Shown here in pieces: positions 37,169 to 45,928 of a stretch of 64,000 nucleotides of DNA. The first letter of the stretch is position 1. Every line of letters starts with the position of its first letter. The notes under the pieces were generated by a model. That model had not been told where the DNA came from. It made no database searches and was given only the letters and a program-made list of their open reading frames with translations. Position numbers and translations under genes: made by a program. Source of the stretch: Fibrella aquatilis (lineage in GTDB: Bacteria; Bacteroidota; Bacteroidia; Cytophagales; Spirosomataceae); assembly GCF_017353255.1 (NCBI RefSeq), contig NZ_JAFMYU010000013.1, forward strand, positions 1 through 64,000, read 5' to 3'.

Positions 37169-37332
37169 AGCTGAGAGTGAGTTATCGTTGTATACCTTAT
37201 AAGCGATTAGGATGGTAGGAGAGATCCAAGTTCCTTGTTATAAGGCGTTGATCCGCTACCGATAAATAAAAGTATATTGACTATCGACCATGTTGCCTTG
37301 TCGATCCGCTCAGTGTTCCCTTATTGCTTGTC

Positions 37333-38175
37333 ATGAAACACCTATTCATCGTCGTATTAGCTGTTGTGTCATGTACCGTAAAGAAACCAGACCCTACTCA
37401 ACAGGCAAATGCTCAAACCGAATTGGTTTCAAAAGCTACTATGTATATGCGCACAATCAAGGCTGCCGAATTAAAAACCGGACCGGGCTATAGTACACCC
37501 GTCATTTCAAAGGCGCAGAAGTTTATTATTCCTGTTCCTGCTTTCGGAGCAAAAGGCGAACTGCTCATTTATCCCGAAGAGCAACCCAAAGCAGGTCAGC
37601 CCATCCTCGACTACAAAGGCAACCCAATTGGCGAACGGGGAATCGTTTTTTTCAACGAAAAAGACCAGTCGTGGCAGGCAGCCCCTGGCGATGGTCAAAG
37701 CGTAATTATTATTAATGAAGTCACTCAAAAACAGGCCGAAAAGCTTTACCACAGAATTTATGACCTACAGCTAAGTCTCGATGAGCTTAGCATAACTCAA
37801 CTCAAGCAAGTGCTTGACTATGCGAAGCAGGAGTTGGAATTAAAAGACATGTATAACTCTACTCGCTCATTCATCCAGGAAAAGATGACCCCAGTTAGTT
37901 CAGGCAAGAGAACACCGGCGGGTGAGGATGATGTATATGGGTTCAAAAAAAGAGACGACCGCGACGTAAATCAGGCGATCTATATACCAGGCGCGTTTCT
38001 GTTTGAGGGTCCAGCAGCTAGTCCACAGCAATTCACCAGAGGAGGAGTCATCATTGAACAGAATGGAACAACGCGAGGAATTCAGCCTGGCATTTTTATG
38101 AGGACGTACACCTTAGCTGATGGTAGTCGCATCACCTCCGTTGCGGAGAATATTAAGTCGCAGATGGCAGACTGA
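37333..38175 (+). CDS. Hypothetical lipoprotein
   Basis: A 280-aa protein from ATG 37333 (the frame also opens at TTG 37324). The short signal MKHLFIVVLAVVSC ends in a lipobox, so the protein should be lipid-anchored. The N-terminal third (YMRTIKAAELKTGPGYSTP) resembles a bacterial SH3-like strand pattern. A helical middle with many charges and a Gly-rich end follow. No family recognised. It is divergent from the patatin gene and stands alone, so its role in the island is unknown. Confidence 0.6.
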   Translation: MKHLFIVVLAVVSCTVKKPDPTQQANAQTELVSKATMYMRTIKAAELKTGPGYSTPVISKAQKFIIPVPAFGAKGELLIYPEEQPKAGQPILDYKGNPIGERGIVFFNEKDQSWQAAPGDGQSVIIINEVTQKQAEKLYHRIYDLQLSLDELSITQLKQVLDYAKQELELKDMYNSTRSFIQEKMTPVSSGKRTPAGEDDVYGFKKRDDRDVNQAIYIPGAFLFEGPAASPQQFTRGGVIIEQNGTTRGIQPGIFMRTYTLADGSRITSVAENIKSQMAD

Positions 38176-38358
38176 CGACATCCTGCCCTAAAGGCCGGTT
38201 TGATTAAGTCAGAATTTCTTAGATAGTTCTGAAATTGATTGGCTCAGATATGTTGGCTACTAATCAACGTGACATCTTTATAGACTCACTCATTTACCTT
38301 TTTCACCGCTTTTATCGAAACTTACGAAAGGCTATCTAAGGGAATAAAACTCTGCCGT

Positions 38359-39309
38359 TTATGCACACACAGCTGTATTGTCTATTCGAATCTGTCTGAT
38401 TTGTAGTGACTCTGCCTTTGATAGCCAAAGACGGTTCTGTTCAGGAAAGTTAGTTAGGTTGGTCACGATCAATTCCTTAGTCGATTGTAGCTTTTCGCGT
38501 GATCCTGTAGAATATAAAAGTTCTACTTGGGCAGGGACCATTCCCAAATCGCTGTATAATTTAACAATCGGTTCAGCTACATCGTAAGACAGCACGTAGT
38601 CTGATTCTAGCGCTGCCACTGCCATCGCCAGTTGTTTATGCTGTTTGGCAACGAAATAATGACGGTATAGCCGATCAGCCTTCTCATAGAAAGGTGGATC
38701 GAAATAATGTAGCATCTCTCTGGGCGGATACCCTAAACTACCAGCAGCCTTTAACGTTGATTTCCAAGAACCGGCCTTTATAAGTAGCACATTACCAGAT
38801 AGTAATTCTGCCTGCCGAATTCTGTCGATTAGCCGTTGCTTAGGGAACCGACAGCCTATTCCATAAGCTGACTGCTGCGCCCGTCCACCAATAGGACCGG
38901 CAGTGTCACTTAAGATTCCAGAAAAACTTGTACGGTTAAGAAATAAGCAAGCGAATGCCCGCTCTCTTCTGGTCTTAGGTGTATTGGTTTTATAATACTC
39001 CCAGAGTTGTAGTGTGGGCTCTACCTCTTCGATACGTCTGACAAGCCAGTCAGCATCGAAAAAAACGGTCTGCCAGAAGGCCGAGACCAACTCATCTTTA
39101 TCGCCAATTGCGATCTTCTCAACCAAGCCATCATTTAATAACTGCAAAGAGACGCTGGCCCCCCCGGCAAATGGTTCAACAAATAAACGAGGCCGACGAT
39201 CATTAAGCTTTAAAAGTGCAGCAAGGTAGCCCACTAGCCTCTTTTTGCCACCAGGGTAGCGTAGAGGTGATAGAATTGAGGCTCTATATGGTGGTAGGGG
39301 TGTGGCCAA
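38359..39309 (-). CDS. Dam-like DNA adenine N6-methyltransferase (D12 class)
   Basis: A 316-aa methylase. The start LSPLRYPGGKKRL is the characteristic D12-class N-terminus; SAM motif I is FVEPFAGG (residues 43-50); NRTSFSGIL is the conserved Dam-type motif near 125; and the catalytic motif is DPPF (Asp204). DPPF in place of DPPY is a known active variant. Target sequence unknown. It begins 11 bp after the helicase-nuclease gene on the same strand, so both form an operon in which methylation may mark self DNA. Confidence 0.9.
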   Translation of the reverse strand: MATPLPPYRASILSPLRYPGGKKRLVGYLAALLKLNDRRPRLFVEPFAGGASVSLQLLNDGLVEKIAIGDKDELVSAFWQTVFFDADWLVRRIEEVEPTLQLWEYYKTNTPKTRRERAFACLFLNRTSFSGILSDTAGPIGGRAQQSAYGIGCRFPKQRLIDRIRQAELLSGNVLLIKAGSWKSTLKAAGSLGYPPREMLHYFDPPFYEKADRLYRHYFVAKQHKQLAMAVAALESDYVLSYDVAEPIVKLYSDLGMVPAQVELLYSTGSREKLQSTKELIVTNLTNFPEQNRLWLSKAESLQIRQIRIDNTAVCA

Positions 39310-39320
39310 ACTAGTATCAA

Positions 39321-42300
39321 TTAAAAGCTTTTCCAGTGTACAGTGAATGAAACGTCTCCTATATCAGAAACAGCAACGATATGCGTTTCTTGCCCATCGG
39401 CACAATAGTTTTTAAACTCCTTCAGCATTGTCGCGTCCAGCAGGATTTGACGGTCTGTGGGCACCACATCAATAACAGGATCAGCACAGAAGACAATAAG
39501 CTTCCGTTCAGCACGTGTAGCAGCTACATTAAACCTATTTTCTGACAGAAGGAAAGTTGCTTCGGCCTCTGCATACTCACCATCTGCAACTCCGTATGAC
39601 ACAAAAACAACAGCTCGTTCCTTGCCCTGTAATTTTTCTACAGTATCCACCAAAGGCATTGGCTTAACAGTCGATCCAAATCCCATCTGGCCTAAGACAT
39701 TTCTCATTGCTGCGTTCTGAGCCCGGTGGGGAGCTAAAACGGCTACTCCTTTCTCTGCAAATTTTGCAGGCGAATATAGTTTGTCTGAACCATCGACAGT
39801 AAGCGTACCAGACAAGTAATAGACAGCCTGCGCTATCAAAGTAGCTTCGATGGGGTTCTTAGCTGTATATGAACGCTCAGGCGTGTACCGAACCAATATA
39901 ACAGGCTTTGATGGATCCATCAGTAAACTCAAGAATGGGTCTACAGTTTCAGGTACGTTCGTAAAATCAAAACCGATCTGAATCGCAGGTTTGGTCGAAG
40001 TATAATTACCGTAGATTATCTGCCTGGGGTATGCTGTCAAGGGTTCATTCATACGGAAATTCTCTTCCAATTGAAATAGTGCCCTGTGTGGACTGGTCAT
40101 TCCCTGAACGATGAGCGCCTGCTCAAATTTGTGCCGGATGAAGACAAATACCGACGAGAGTATTAGTTTATGTTCTTCAACGTAAGTTCCGTGAAGAATT
40201 GGGGGTAACTGCTTATCGTCACCAGCTAAAACTAAACTTACCGTTGGCTTTGACGCTGCCAAGGCAAGCAATGCATCTGATAGCTTCATTTGAGAGGCTT
40301 CATCTATCAGCACTACATCAAACCAATGTTGTGGGATACCCTGCTCCTTAATCGCTTTATAGATGCCCCACACCGTAGAGCCAATAATAACGCATGGCGT
40401 CTCTGATTGAATTTGATCAGCTACTCCCTCGTCACTGATTTTGGACTGATCAGCTATTTCATCATCAGCTGTGTTGTCACCACTAGCTTGCACCTTAAGT
40501 ACGGCAAGCACATCTGAGCCAATGCCGTACCTGCTGGCGAGTTCGATCGTTTTATTGAGAACATTAACGATGGCATGGTGCGTAAAAGCTGTGACCAAAA
40601 TGCGTGTAGGTCGTTGTTGAAGCTTTGCAGCAATGGCGTAGCAAAGCAACATGTGAGCAACCGTGAAGGTCTTACCTGTGCCAGGCGGTCCCCATATGAG
40701 CGAAACTGGCTCTTGCATCGATCCAGATATTGCTCGCCATTGTGCGGCGTTTAGTAGTTGTAATCTTGTACTATCCGCTAGAGCAATGAGTTCTGATTCA
40801 ACTTGTTCGGGATCATTAATAAAAGGTAGCCAATTTCTGATTGCACCATCCGCTACTAATTCACGAACGTGCTCAGCACCAGGCTCTAATTTCAAATGCT
40901 GAATGGCATTTAAAACTCGTTTCGAATTATAGTCAGTATACATCGTATCAAGTACATAAGTATCTGACGGGTTTTCAGTGAAAATGGCTTCCCAATAAGC
41001 AATATTATTCGTCTGTAGCTTCAATAACGGAGGCGTACTTTGGCTATCTAATTCGATCAGGGTTACTTTATTTCTTGCCCCTCTCCAGCCAGCGCTCCTG
41101 AACAGTGATCCATCAACTTCTATGATCAACTGGTCAGGGTTTGATTCAGATGTAAGTACTAGATTGAAGTTCCCAACGTCAATTTTTGCGTCTTTACACT
41201 CTAGATCAAATGTGAAGTGAAACAGGCCATCTTCGGTTTTTATGTACCTCAATCCATTGATTGACTGAAACTTAGCTACTCGCTCTGAGATTGGCATAGT
41301 GTGCGCATGCTTAACGGCCAATTCGGAGAACGATTCTTCTAGAACCGTGAAAACCTCCATCACTTCTAGAACTCGTTGCGCGTCAACATCCACGATTGGG
41401 ATACTGGGATCAAACGTTTCGTATAGACAAAATGGCTCTTTCTTCAGCAGCAAGTTGGATGATAGGGTTTGTTTCACTGCCCTCACTACAGAATCGGTTG
41501 CTCGTAACTTATTCAGTATGGTCTTCTCAATCGCTGTTCTTAATGCTGAGGCGTCCATATCGTCCCACTCCTCTACTTTCCATACATTTAGAATTCGCTC
41601 AAAAGCAACCTGATTAGAGTAGGGCCAGCCAAAACCATATTTAGGTCTATACTCAAACCCGTTAAGCTCTCCGTCAGCCTTCACAGGTTGCAGATCACGC
41701 GACACACTTGCTAAGTCAAATCCATATGCAATAGGTAACGTGAGCGATTGTTTAAGCACCTGGCTCACCACTGTTCCTGGAACGGTCCGAAAAGCATCAG
41801 GATTAGGAAGCACCGATGCAGGAGGAAAGATTCGTATAAGCCGACGCACTTCATCAAGCAGACCTGTAGGCTCGTCTGATAGCAGGTGACGTTCCAGACA
41901 ATCTTTTAGAATTAATAACTCTAAGCCGTCGTAAACATATATGTGCAGTTTCTTAGAAAGCTTCCAGCGTTGCGAACTAGCTTCTCTTTTCGCTTCAACT
42001 ATCCTCGTTTTACAAACGGCAATTCTCTCGTTCAATCTTTCACGATGAGCAATAAGAGGTACGTCTTCAGGTTTTCTTTTATACAGACGCGGGTAAACAT
42101 CTTTAAAATCAGCCAACTCTTTTTCTGCATCAGCGAAAGCTTTTTCTGCATCAGCTACTTGTTGATCCTCGGGGAGTACAGTGTCTTTCACTGCCTTATT
42201 GGCCGTATCAACACGTAATAATACATTGTTTAGCGTTTGCAGAAAGCTTAGTAATAGTGCCCCTTCCTTGTCAGGCCCATCAGAAATGAATACGTTTTCA

Positions 42301-43487
42301 CTACCGATTACCTTACTGGTAACTTCGTCCCATCCTTCATAAACTTTCATACCCAGTGCGAAACACGTACCTGATACTGCATCTTGCTCGGCCGACAAGA
42401 TTATCCGCACATCCTCGTACTGAGGCATCAATAAGTTTTTAGTCTCCAGCGAACGAATTTTCCCGTCTTCCAGTGTTTGAGCAGCCTTAATATAGCGGTT
42501 CAGGTTCGAGGAAAGATCATGACTTTCTAACCTCAGATCAGCGATTCGAGGCAAATCGGCATGAAGCGCTGCCAATTCACGATGAGTTGGAATACCTGCT
42601 TTCTTCAACCGCCGTTTCGACTCCGAACTCATATATGGCACACGTGAAATATCATTGCCCGCGTCGGATTCAGCACGGCAGGTTTCGGCGTACTCACATA
42701 AAAGGCAATTTTCACAAAAGTGAAAGTGCGCATCTGCCGCTGGTGTGGTTAACAAGCTACCAACCGTATCTCTTAAGAAGTTAGCAACTGCCGTACGATA
42801 TGGAGTTAGCTCGAATATATCTGCTTTTTGTCGCGATTGTATAACGGCCATTTCCACATCTACCACAATGTCAGTACGGTTCAAGCAACGTAATATGTGC
42901 TCCAGCAGCAACGAATAAAAAGCGACCTGAATATAGTGATCATGACGAGCTTTTCGGCTTGCTTTGAAATCCCAGATACGTAGCTTTCGGGGAGCACCTG
43001 TCTCATCTGAAGGTATAATTTCAATGAGATCTGGAAGTGCCCTAGTTAACTGTACTTCTGTAGGGTTTAGCTTGTAGCGTTGTAGAAACGTTTCGGATAT
43101 GAAAGGGTCGAAGCCGTTCTCGAAATTAAGATCAATCTGGGCATAAAATTGAGCCGTGCTTCCGCTATCCAGCACGGTTAAGAAATCGTAAAATGATAAT
43201 GGGTTTATTTTGCCAGACTTTTGGTCAACCCCAGCATAATGCACCGCAGCAGTTCCATGCACTGCGATGAGTTTGTTTATTTCAGCAACCTCAAATTCAT
43301 CGCCTCCCTTCATAAGGTCTACTACCCCTGGACGAGTATGCTGACGCGCCTTTGAGGGTACTCGCCAACCAATAGTACCTGCCCGGCCCCTTAATTTACC
43401 AGGAACGGTATTGTAGCGAAATAGTCTATCGCAGCGGTGCTTAAAGTGCGACGCAATAACTGATGCAGTAAGTCGGTGTTTAGTCAC
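39321..43487 (-). CDS. SF1 (Dna2/Upf1-like) helicase with N-terminal PD-(D/E)XK nuclease
   Basis: A 1388-aa protein. Residues 100-280 form a RecB-like PD-(D/E)XK nuclease: IWDFKAS (Asp-x-Lys near 172), QVAFYSLLLE and a Cys-rich end HFCENCLLCEYAETC that fits the Fe-S cluster of Dna2/AddB-like or TM0106-type nucleases. The SF1 helicase has Walker A GPPGTGKT near residue 935, DEAS near 1058, GDDKQLPP, and APHRAQNA plus VEKLQGKERAVVFVSY in the C-terminal core. It should unwind and degrade DNA. Together with the Dam-like gene it looks like a modification-dependent defence unit: nuclease-helicase plus orphan-type methylase. Confidence 0.88.
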   Translation of the reverse strand: MTKHRLTASVIASHFKHRCDRLFRYNTVPGKLRGRAGTIGWRVPSKARQHTRPGVVDLMKGGDEFEVAEINKLIAVHGTAAVHYAGVDQKSGKINPLSFYDFLTVLDSGSTAQFYAQIDLNFENGFDPFISETFLQRYKLNPTEVQLTRALPDLIEIIPSDETGAPRKLRIWDFKASRKARHDHYIQVAFYSLLLEHILRCLNRTDIVVDVEMAVIQSRQKADIFELTPYRTAVANFLRDTVGSLLTTPAADAHFHFCENCLLCEYAETCRAESDAGNDISRVPYMSSESKRRLKKAGIPTHRELAALHADLPRIADLRLESHDLSSNLNRYIKAAQTLEDGKIRSLETKNLLMPQYEDVRIILSAEQDAVSGTCFALGMKVYEGWDEVTSKVIGSENVFISDGPDKEGALLLSFLQTLNNVLLRVDTANKAVKDTVLPEDQQVADAEKAFADAEKELADFKDVYPRLYKRKPEDVPLIAHRERLNERIAVCKTRIVEAKREASSQRWKLSKKLHIYVYDGLELLILKDCLERHLLSDEPTGLLDEVRRLIRIFPPASVLPNPDAFRTVPGTVVSQVLKQSLTLPIAYGFDLASVSRDLQPVKADGELNGFEYRPKYGFGWPYSNQVAFERILNVWKVEEWDDMDASALRTAIEKTILNKLRATDSVVRAVKQTLSSNLLLKKEPFCLYETFDPSIPIVDVDAQRVLEVMEVFTVLEESFSELAVKHAHTMPISERVAKFQSINGLRYIKTEDGLFHFTFDLECKDAKIDVGNFNLVLTSESNPDQLIIEVDGSLFRSAGWRGARNKVTLIELDSQSTPPLLKLQTNNIAYWEAIFTENPSDTYVLDTMYTDYNSKRVLNAIQHLKLEPGAEHVRELVADGAIRNWLPFINDPEQVESELIALADSTRLQLLNAAQWRAISGSMQEPVSLIWGPPGTGKTFTVAHMLLCYAIAAKLQQRPTRILVTAFTHHAIVNVLNKTIELASRYGIGSDVLAVLKVQASGDNTADDEIADQSKISDEGVADQIQSETPCVIIGSTVWGIYKAIKEQGIPQHWFDVVLIDEASQMKLSDALLALAASKPTVSLVLAGDDKQLPPILHGTYVEEHKLILSSVFVFIRHKFEQALIVQGMTSPHRALFQLEENFRMNEPLTAYPRQIIYGNYTSTKPAIQIGFDFTNVPETVDPFLSLLMDPSKPVILVRYTPERSYTAKNPIEATLIAQAVYYLSGTLTVDGSDKLYSPAKFAEKGVAVLAPHRAQNAAMRNVLGQMGFGSTVKPMPLVDTVEKLQGKERAVVFVSYGVADGEYAEAEATFLLSENRFNVAATRAERKLIVFCADPVIDVVPTDRQILLDATMLKEFKNYCADGQETHIVAVSDIGDVSFTVHWKSF

Positions 43488-43722
43488 TTGGGTAAACGAG
43501 TTGAGTTTAAAGTGTGGATAGGGCTACTATTCGTATCAAAATAGTAAGATCTGATATAACCATCGGTTTTCAAAGGTATCGCTATCTAGTGCAGCGTTTC
43601 TGCATTATCTACTCTCAAATGAATTTTTTCGTAGCTATAACTATTCAGTCTTCATCCGTATGCTGTGCTGCTACCAGCTTATACTGCTCTGCCAGATCCT
43701 TCCGTAAATGCTGAGGCTCTAA

Positions 43723-44584
43723 GAACGTGTTGGGAAATTATGTTTGGCACTGATGATCAGTTCGTTGCAACATAATTTGAATATTGGCTAGGTATAGCCA
43801 GCTCACCGAAGATGATACTGTATACTCGTAATCTTTGACAATGCGCCGGAAAAAATTGGTCCAGGCGATAGTCCTTTCCACCACCCATCGCTTGGCAACA
43901 GGGACAAAACCTTGCGCTGATTCGGGCCGTGAGGCCTTCTCAAAGTCGATGCCCCATTCTCTCAACTCTTGGGCAAAAACACCATTATAAGCTTGGTCGC
44001 CAAGCACTTTTTCCAACCATTCGCCTACCCGCCACAAAACATCGTCGATTAAGGCGCAGGCAATAGGGCCATCCGCCTCGTTGGCTGCATGAACACGAGC
44101 AACCCAAAGCCGACCTTCCGTATCAACGACAAGTTGTCGTTTGCGTCCATTCACCCGTTTGTTGGGATCAAGACCACGCTCTTCATAAATCATCGGACTA
44201 AGTATAATACTCTGATAATCAATGCATACTAACGGAGGTGTGGGCATTCTCTCGACTCTTTTTCAATCCAATTCATTGAGCGTTGCGTTGAGTCGTTCAA
44301 ACAGATTATCCCTTTTCCAGAGGTCAAAATAATAGTAAACGGCTTGCCAGTGCGGCCAGCATTTAGGCAGGTTTCGCCACTGACAGCCGGTTCGCAAAAG
44401 CCACAGAATGCAGTCGACAATGTGTCGTAAATCGTGCATTCGCTTGCGTTTAAGGTTAAAGAAAGGCGAAATTGCGGCCCATTGAGGGTCGGTCAGTGGC
44501 ATCCACTGTTTGGTCTTAGCTCTGTAGTTTGGCGACCACAAAGTTGACACGACTCTCAACTTTTCTCAATTTCCCAACACGCTC
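43723..44584 (-). mobile_element. IS5-family insertion sequence (862 bp) with TAA target duplication
   Basis: Terminal inverted repeats start GA(A/G)CGTGTTGGGAAATT at 43723 and, inverted, end at 44584. The trinucleotide TAA flanks both ends (43720-43722, 44585-44587), a typical IS5-family target duplication. The single transposase gene carries an in-frame stop. Inserted beside the helicase gene, upstream of the TIR-like gene. Confidence 0.85.
43738..44559 (-). pseudogene. IS5-family transposase with one in-frame TGA
   Basis: The minus strand reads one frame from 44559 to 43738. It contains the N-terminal DUF4096-type region (PLTDPQWAAISPFF, CILWLLRTGCQWRNLP) and the DDE core (LVCIDYQSI, NGRKRQLVVDTEGRLW, VLGDQAYNG, VVERTIAWTNFFRRI). 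A TGA at 44263-44265 directly after LNELD is the only break; the frame after it is continuous, so this is a nonsense mutation rather than a frameshift. The element can no longer move by itself unless the stop is read through. Confidence 0.82.
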
Positions 44585-44753
44585 TAAAACAGTCTTTGCC
44601 GCTTTTTGCCAGCAAAGCCTGACATTCGATACAAAGTTGGAGCTGTACAACAAATTGTCGGAAGACAAAGCCAACGCCACTAGGAAACGGCTCTGGTTTA
44701 ATTCACTTTACGACCTACGGATTCGAGGTCTGCGACCTTAATTGTTCAAACGG

Positions 44754-45542
44754 ATGCATCTGGACAAAACCAAACTTAAGCAACTAATCAAAAAAGCAGA
44801 GGAGGTTCCTGAGAAAGGCTCGATTAACTACATAGGCGCTACTCAAACAACCATTGCTGATCAGTTGAGTAAAATAGCAACCGGTTTGTCCGGATGGCTG
44901 TCCAGACACACCAATCTGACAAATGGGGCTGCGTATGGCAAGAAGCTGGCTGAAATACACTCACAGCTCCCGGCAGTTGATAAACGCGGATTTCATACTG
45001 GCTATCTCTCCGAGAAGGATGCTGCATCCGCCCGAACTAAGCTGCTTACTCTGCTTCGAACTATCGACAAAGAGAATAAGTCCGTCTTCATTGTCCATGG
45101 CCGGGATCACCAGATGCGAGACAATGTACAAAGTGTATTGAGGGGTCTAGGCATAGCAACCGTAGTACTTGAGCGCGAAGACGACAATGGCCAGACGATA
45201 ATTGAGAAATTTGAGAAAGAGGCGGCTCGTTGCGAGTATGCAGTAATTCTCTGCTCTGCCGATGATGAAGGTCGTTTGCGAACGAAGGGGCGGGCGAAAG
45301 AAATACCCTTGAAACCCCGCGCCCGCCAGAATGTGGTTCTAGAGTTAGGCTACTTCTTAGCCAAAATTGGGCGAGGAAACCTGTTTGTCTTATACCCTGA
45401 AGAATCCATTGAGCAGGCGAGTGACTTTTTTGGCGTGATCTGCCAAACTTATGACAAAGCTGAGAAATGGAAAACCAAGCTTGTGCGTGAACTGAAAAAG
45501 GCGGGCTTTAAAATACCTGCGAAGCTATCTGATCGGATATAG
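44754..45542 (+). CDS. TIR-like nucleotide-binding protein (PF10137 / CAP12-like)
   Basis: A 262-aa protein from ATG 44754 (TTG 44742 is an upstream option). Residues 1-100 are helical and basic. Residues 108-260 match the TIR-like domain family found in Pycsar/CBASS effectors: KSVFIVHGRDHQMRDNVQSVLRGLG, ILCSADDEGRL, PRARQNVVLELGYFLAKIGRGNLFVLY, where Glu in VVLELGYF is the predicted NADase Glu. In known systems a cyclic nucleotide activates it, but no cyclase is encoded nearby. The upstream partner may have been lost when the IS inserted at 43723-44584. Confidence 0.85.
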   Translation: MHLDKTKLKQLIKKAEEVPEKGSINYIGATQTTIADQLSKIATGLSGWLSRHTNLTNGAAYGKKLAEIHSQLPAVDKRGFHTGYLSEKDAASARTKLLTLLRTIDKENKSVFIVHGRDHQMRDNVQSVLRGLGIATVVLEREDDNGQTIIEKFEKEAARCEYAVILCSADDEGRLRTKGRAKEIPLKPRARQNVVLELGYFLAKIGRGNLFVLYPEESIEQASDFFGVICQTYDKAEKWKTKLVRELKKAGFKIPAKLSDRI

Positions 45543-45607
45543 AACATATAAATTTTGCCTCCCACGACCGTACCTACAGTTCCAGTCAATTTTAAAGTAA
45601 CCTTCTC

Positions 45608-45879
45608 ATGAGAAAGCACCACTCTATCACGCTCGAGCTTAAAAAAGACAAAGCTGACATGTATACCGTTATATCAACAGGTGGCAGCTAGTATCTTCCA
45701 GCCATGGAAATGAAGTCTTCTATCTATTCGCCGATGCGTTGGTGCAGTGGGGACCAGCGCGAGATTACCCAGCAAACGTATTTTCAATCGTAATGCAGTA
45801 CTCACCTGAGATTGGCTACAATGTGGATATCTCTCAACCAACACACATTCACGTAAAAGACATCCATAACGTCAATTAA
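45608..45879 (+). pseudogene. Possible frameshifted small ORF
   Basis: ATG 45608 opens MRKHHSITLELKKDKADMYTV and stops at 45689-45691. The other frame over the same junction continues with RWQLVSSSHGNEVFYLFADAL, VQWGPARDYPANVFSIVMQY and SPEIGYNVDISQPTHIHVKDIHNVN to a stop at 45877-45879. Joined, they give about 90 aa with natural composition, which suggests a small protein broken by a frameshift near 45670. No family recognised. The remaining bases between 45543 and 45928 hold nothing else visible. Confidence 0.35.
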
Positions 45880-45928
45880 GCATTCCATAAGTTTGTAGCA
45901 GAAACAACGGTGAAATAAGAACATTAAA

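Noticed and set aside
44229-44420. Programmed frameshift in the IS5-family transposase
   Set aside because: The two main parts are in the same frame; a single TGA separates them, so a nonsense mutation explains it better.
36059-45542. CBASS system (patatin or PF10137-type TIR effectors)
   Set aside because: No CD-NTase, cap2/cap3 or cyclase gene was found anywhere in the window.
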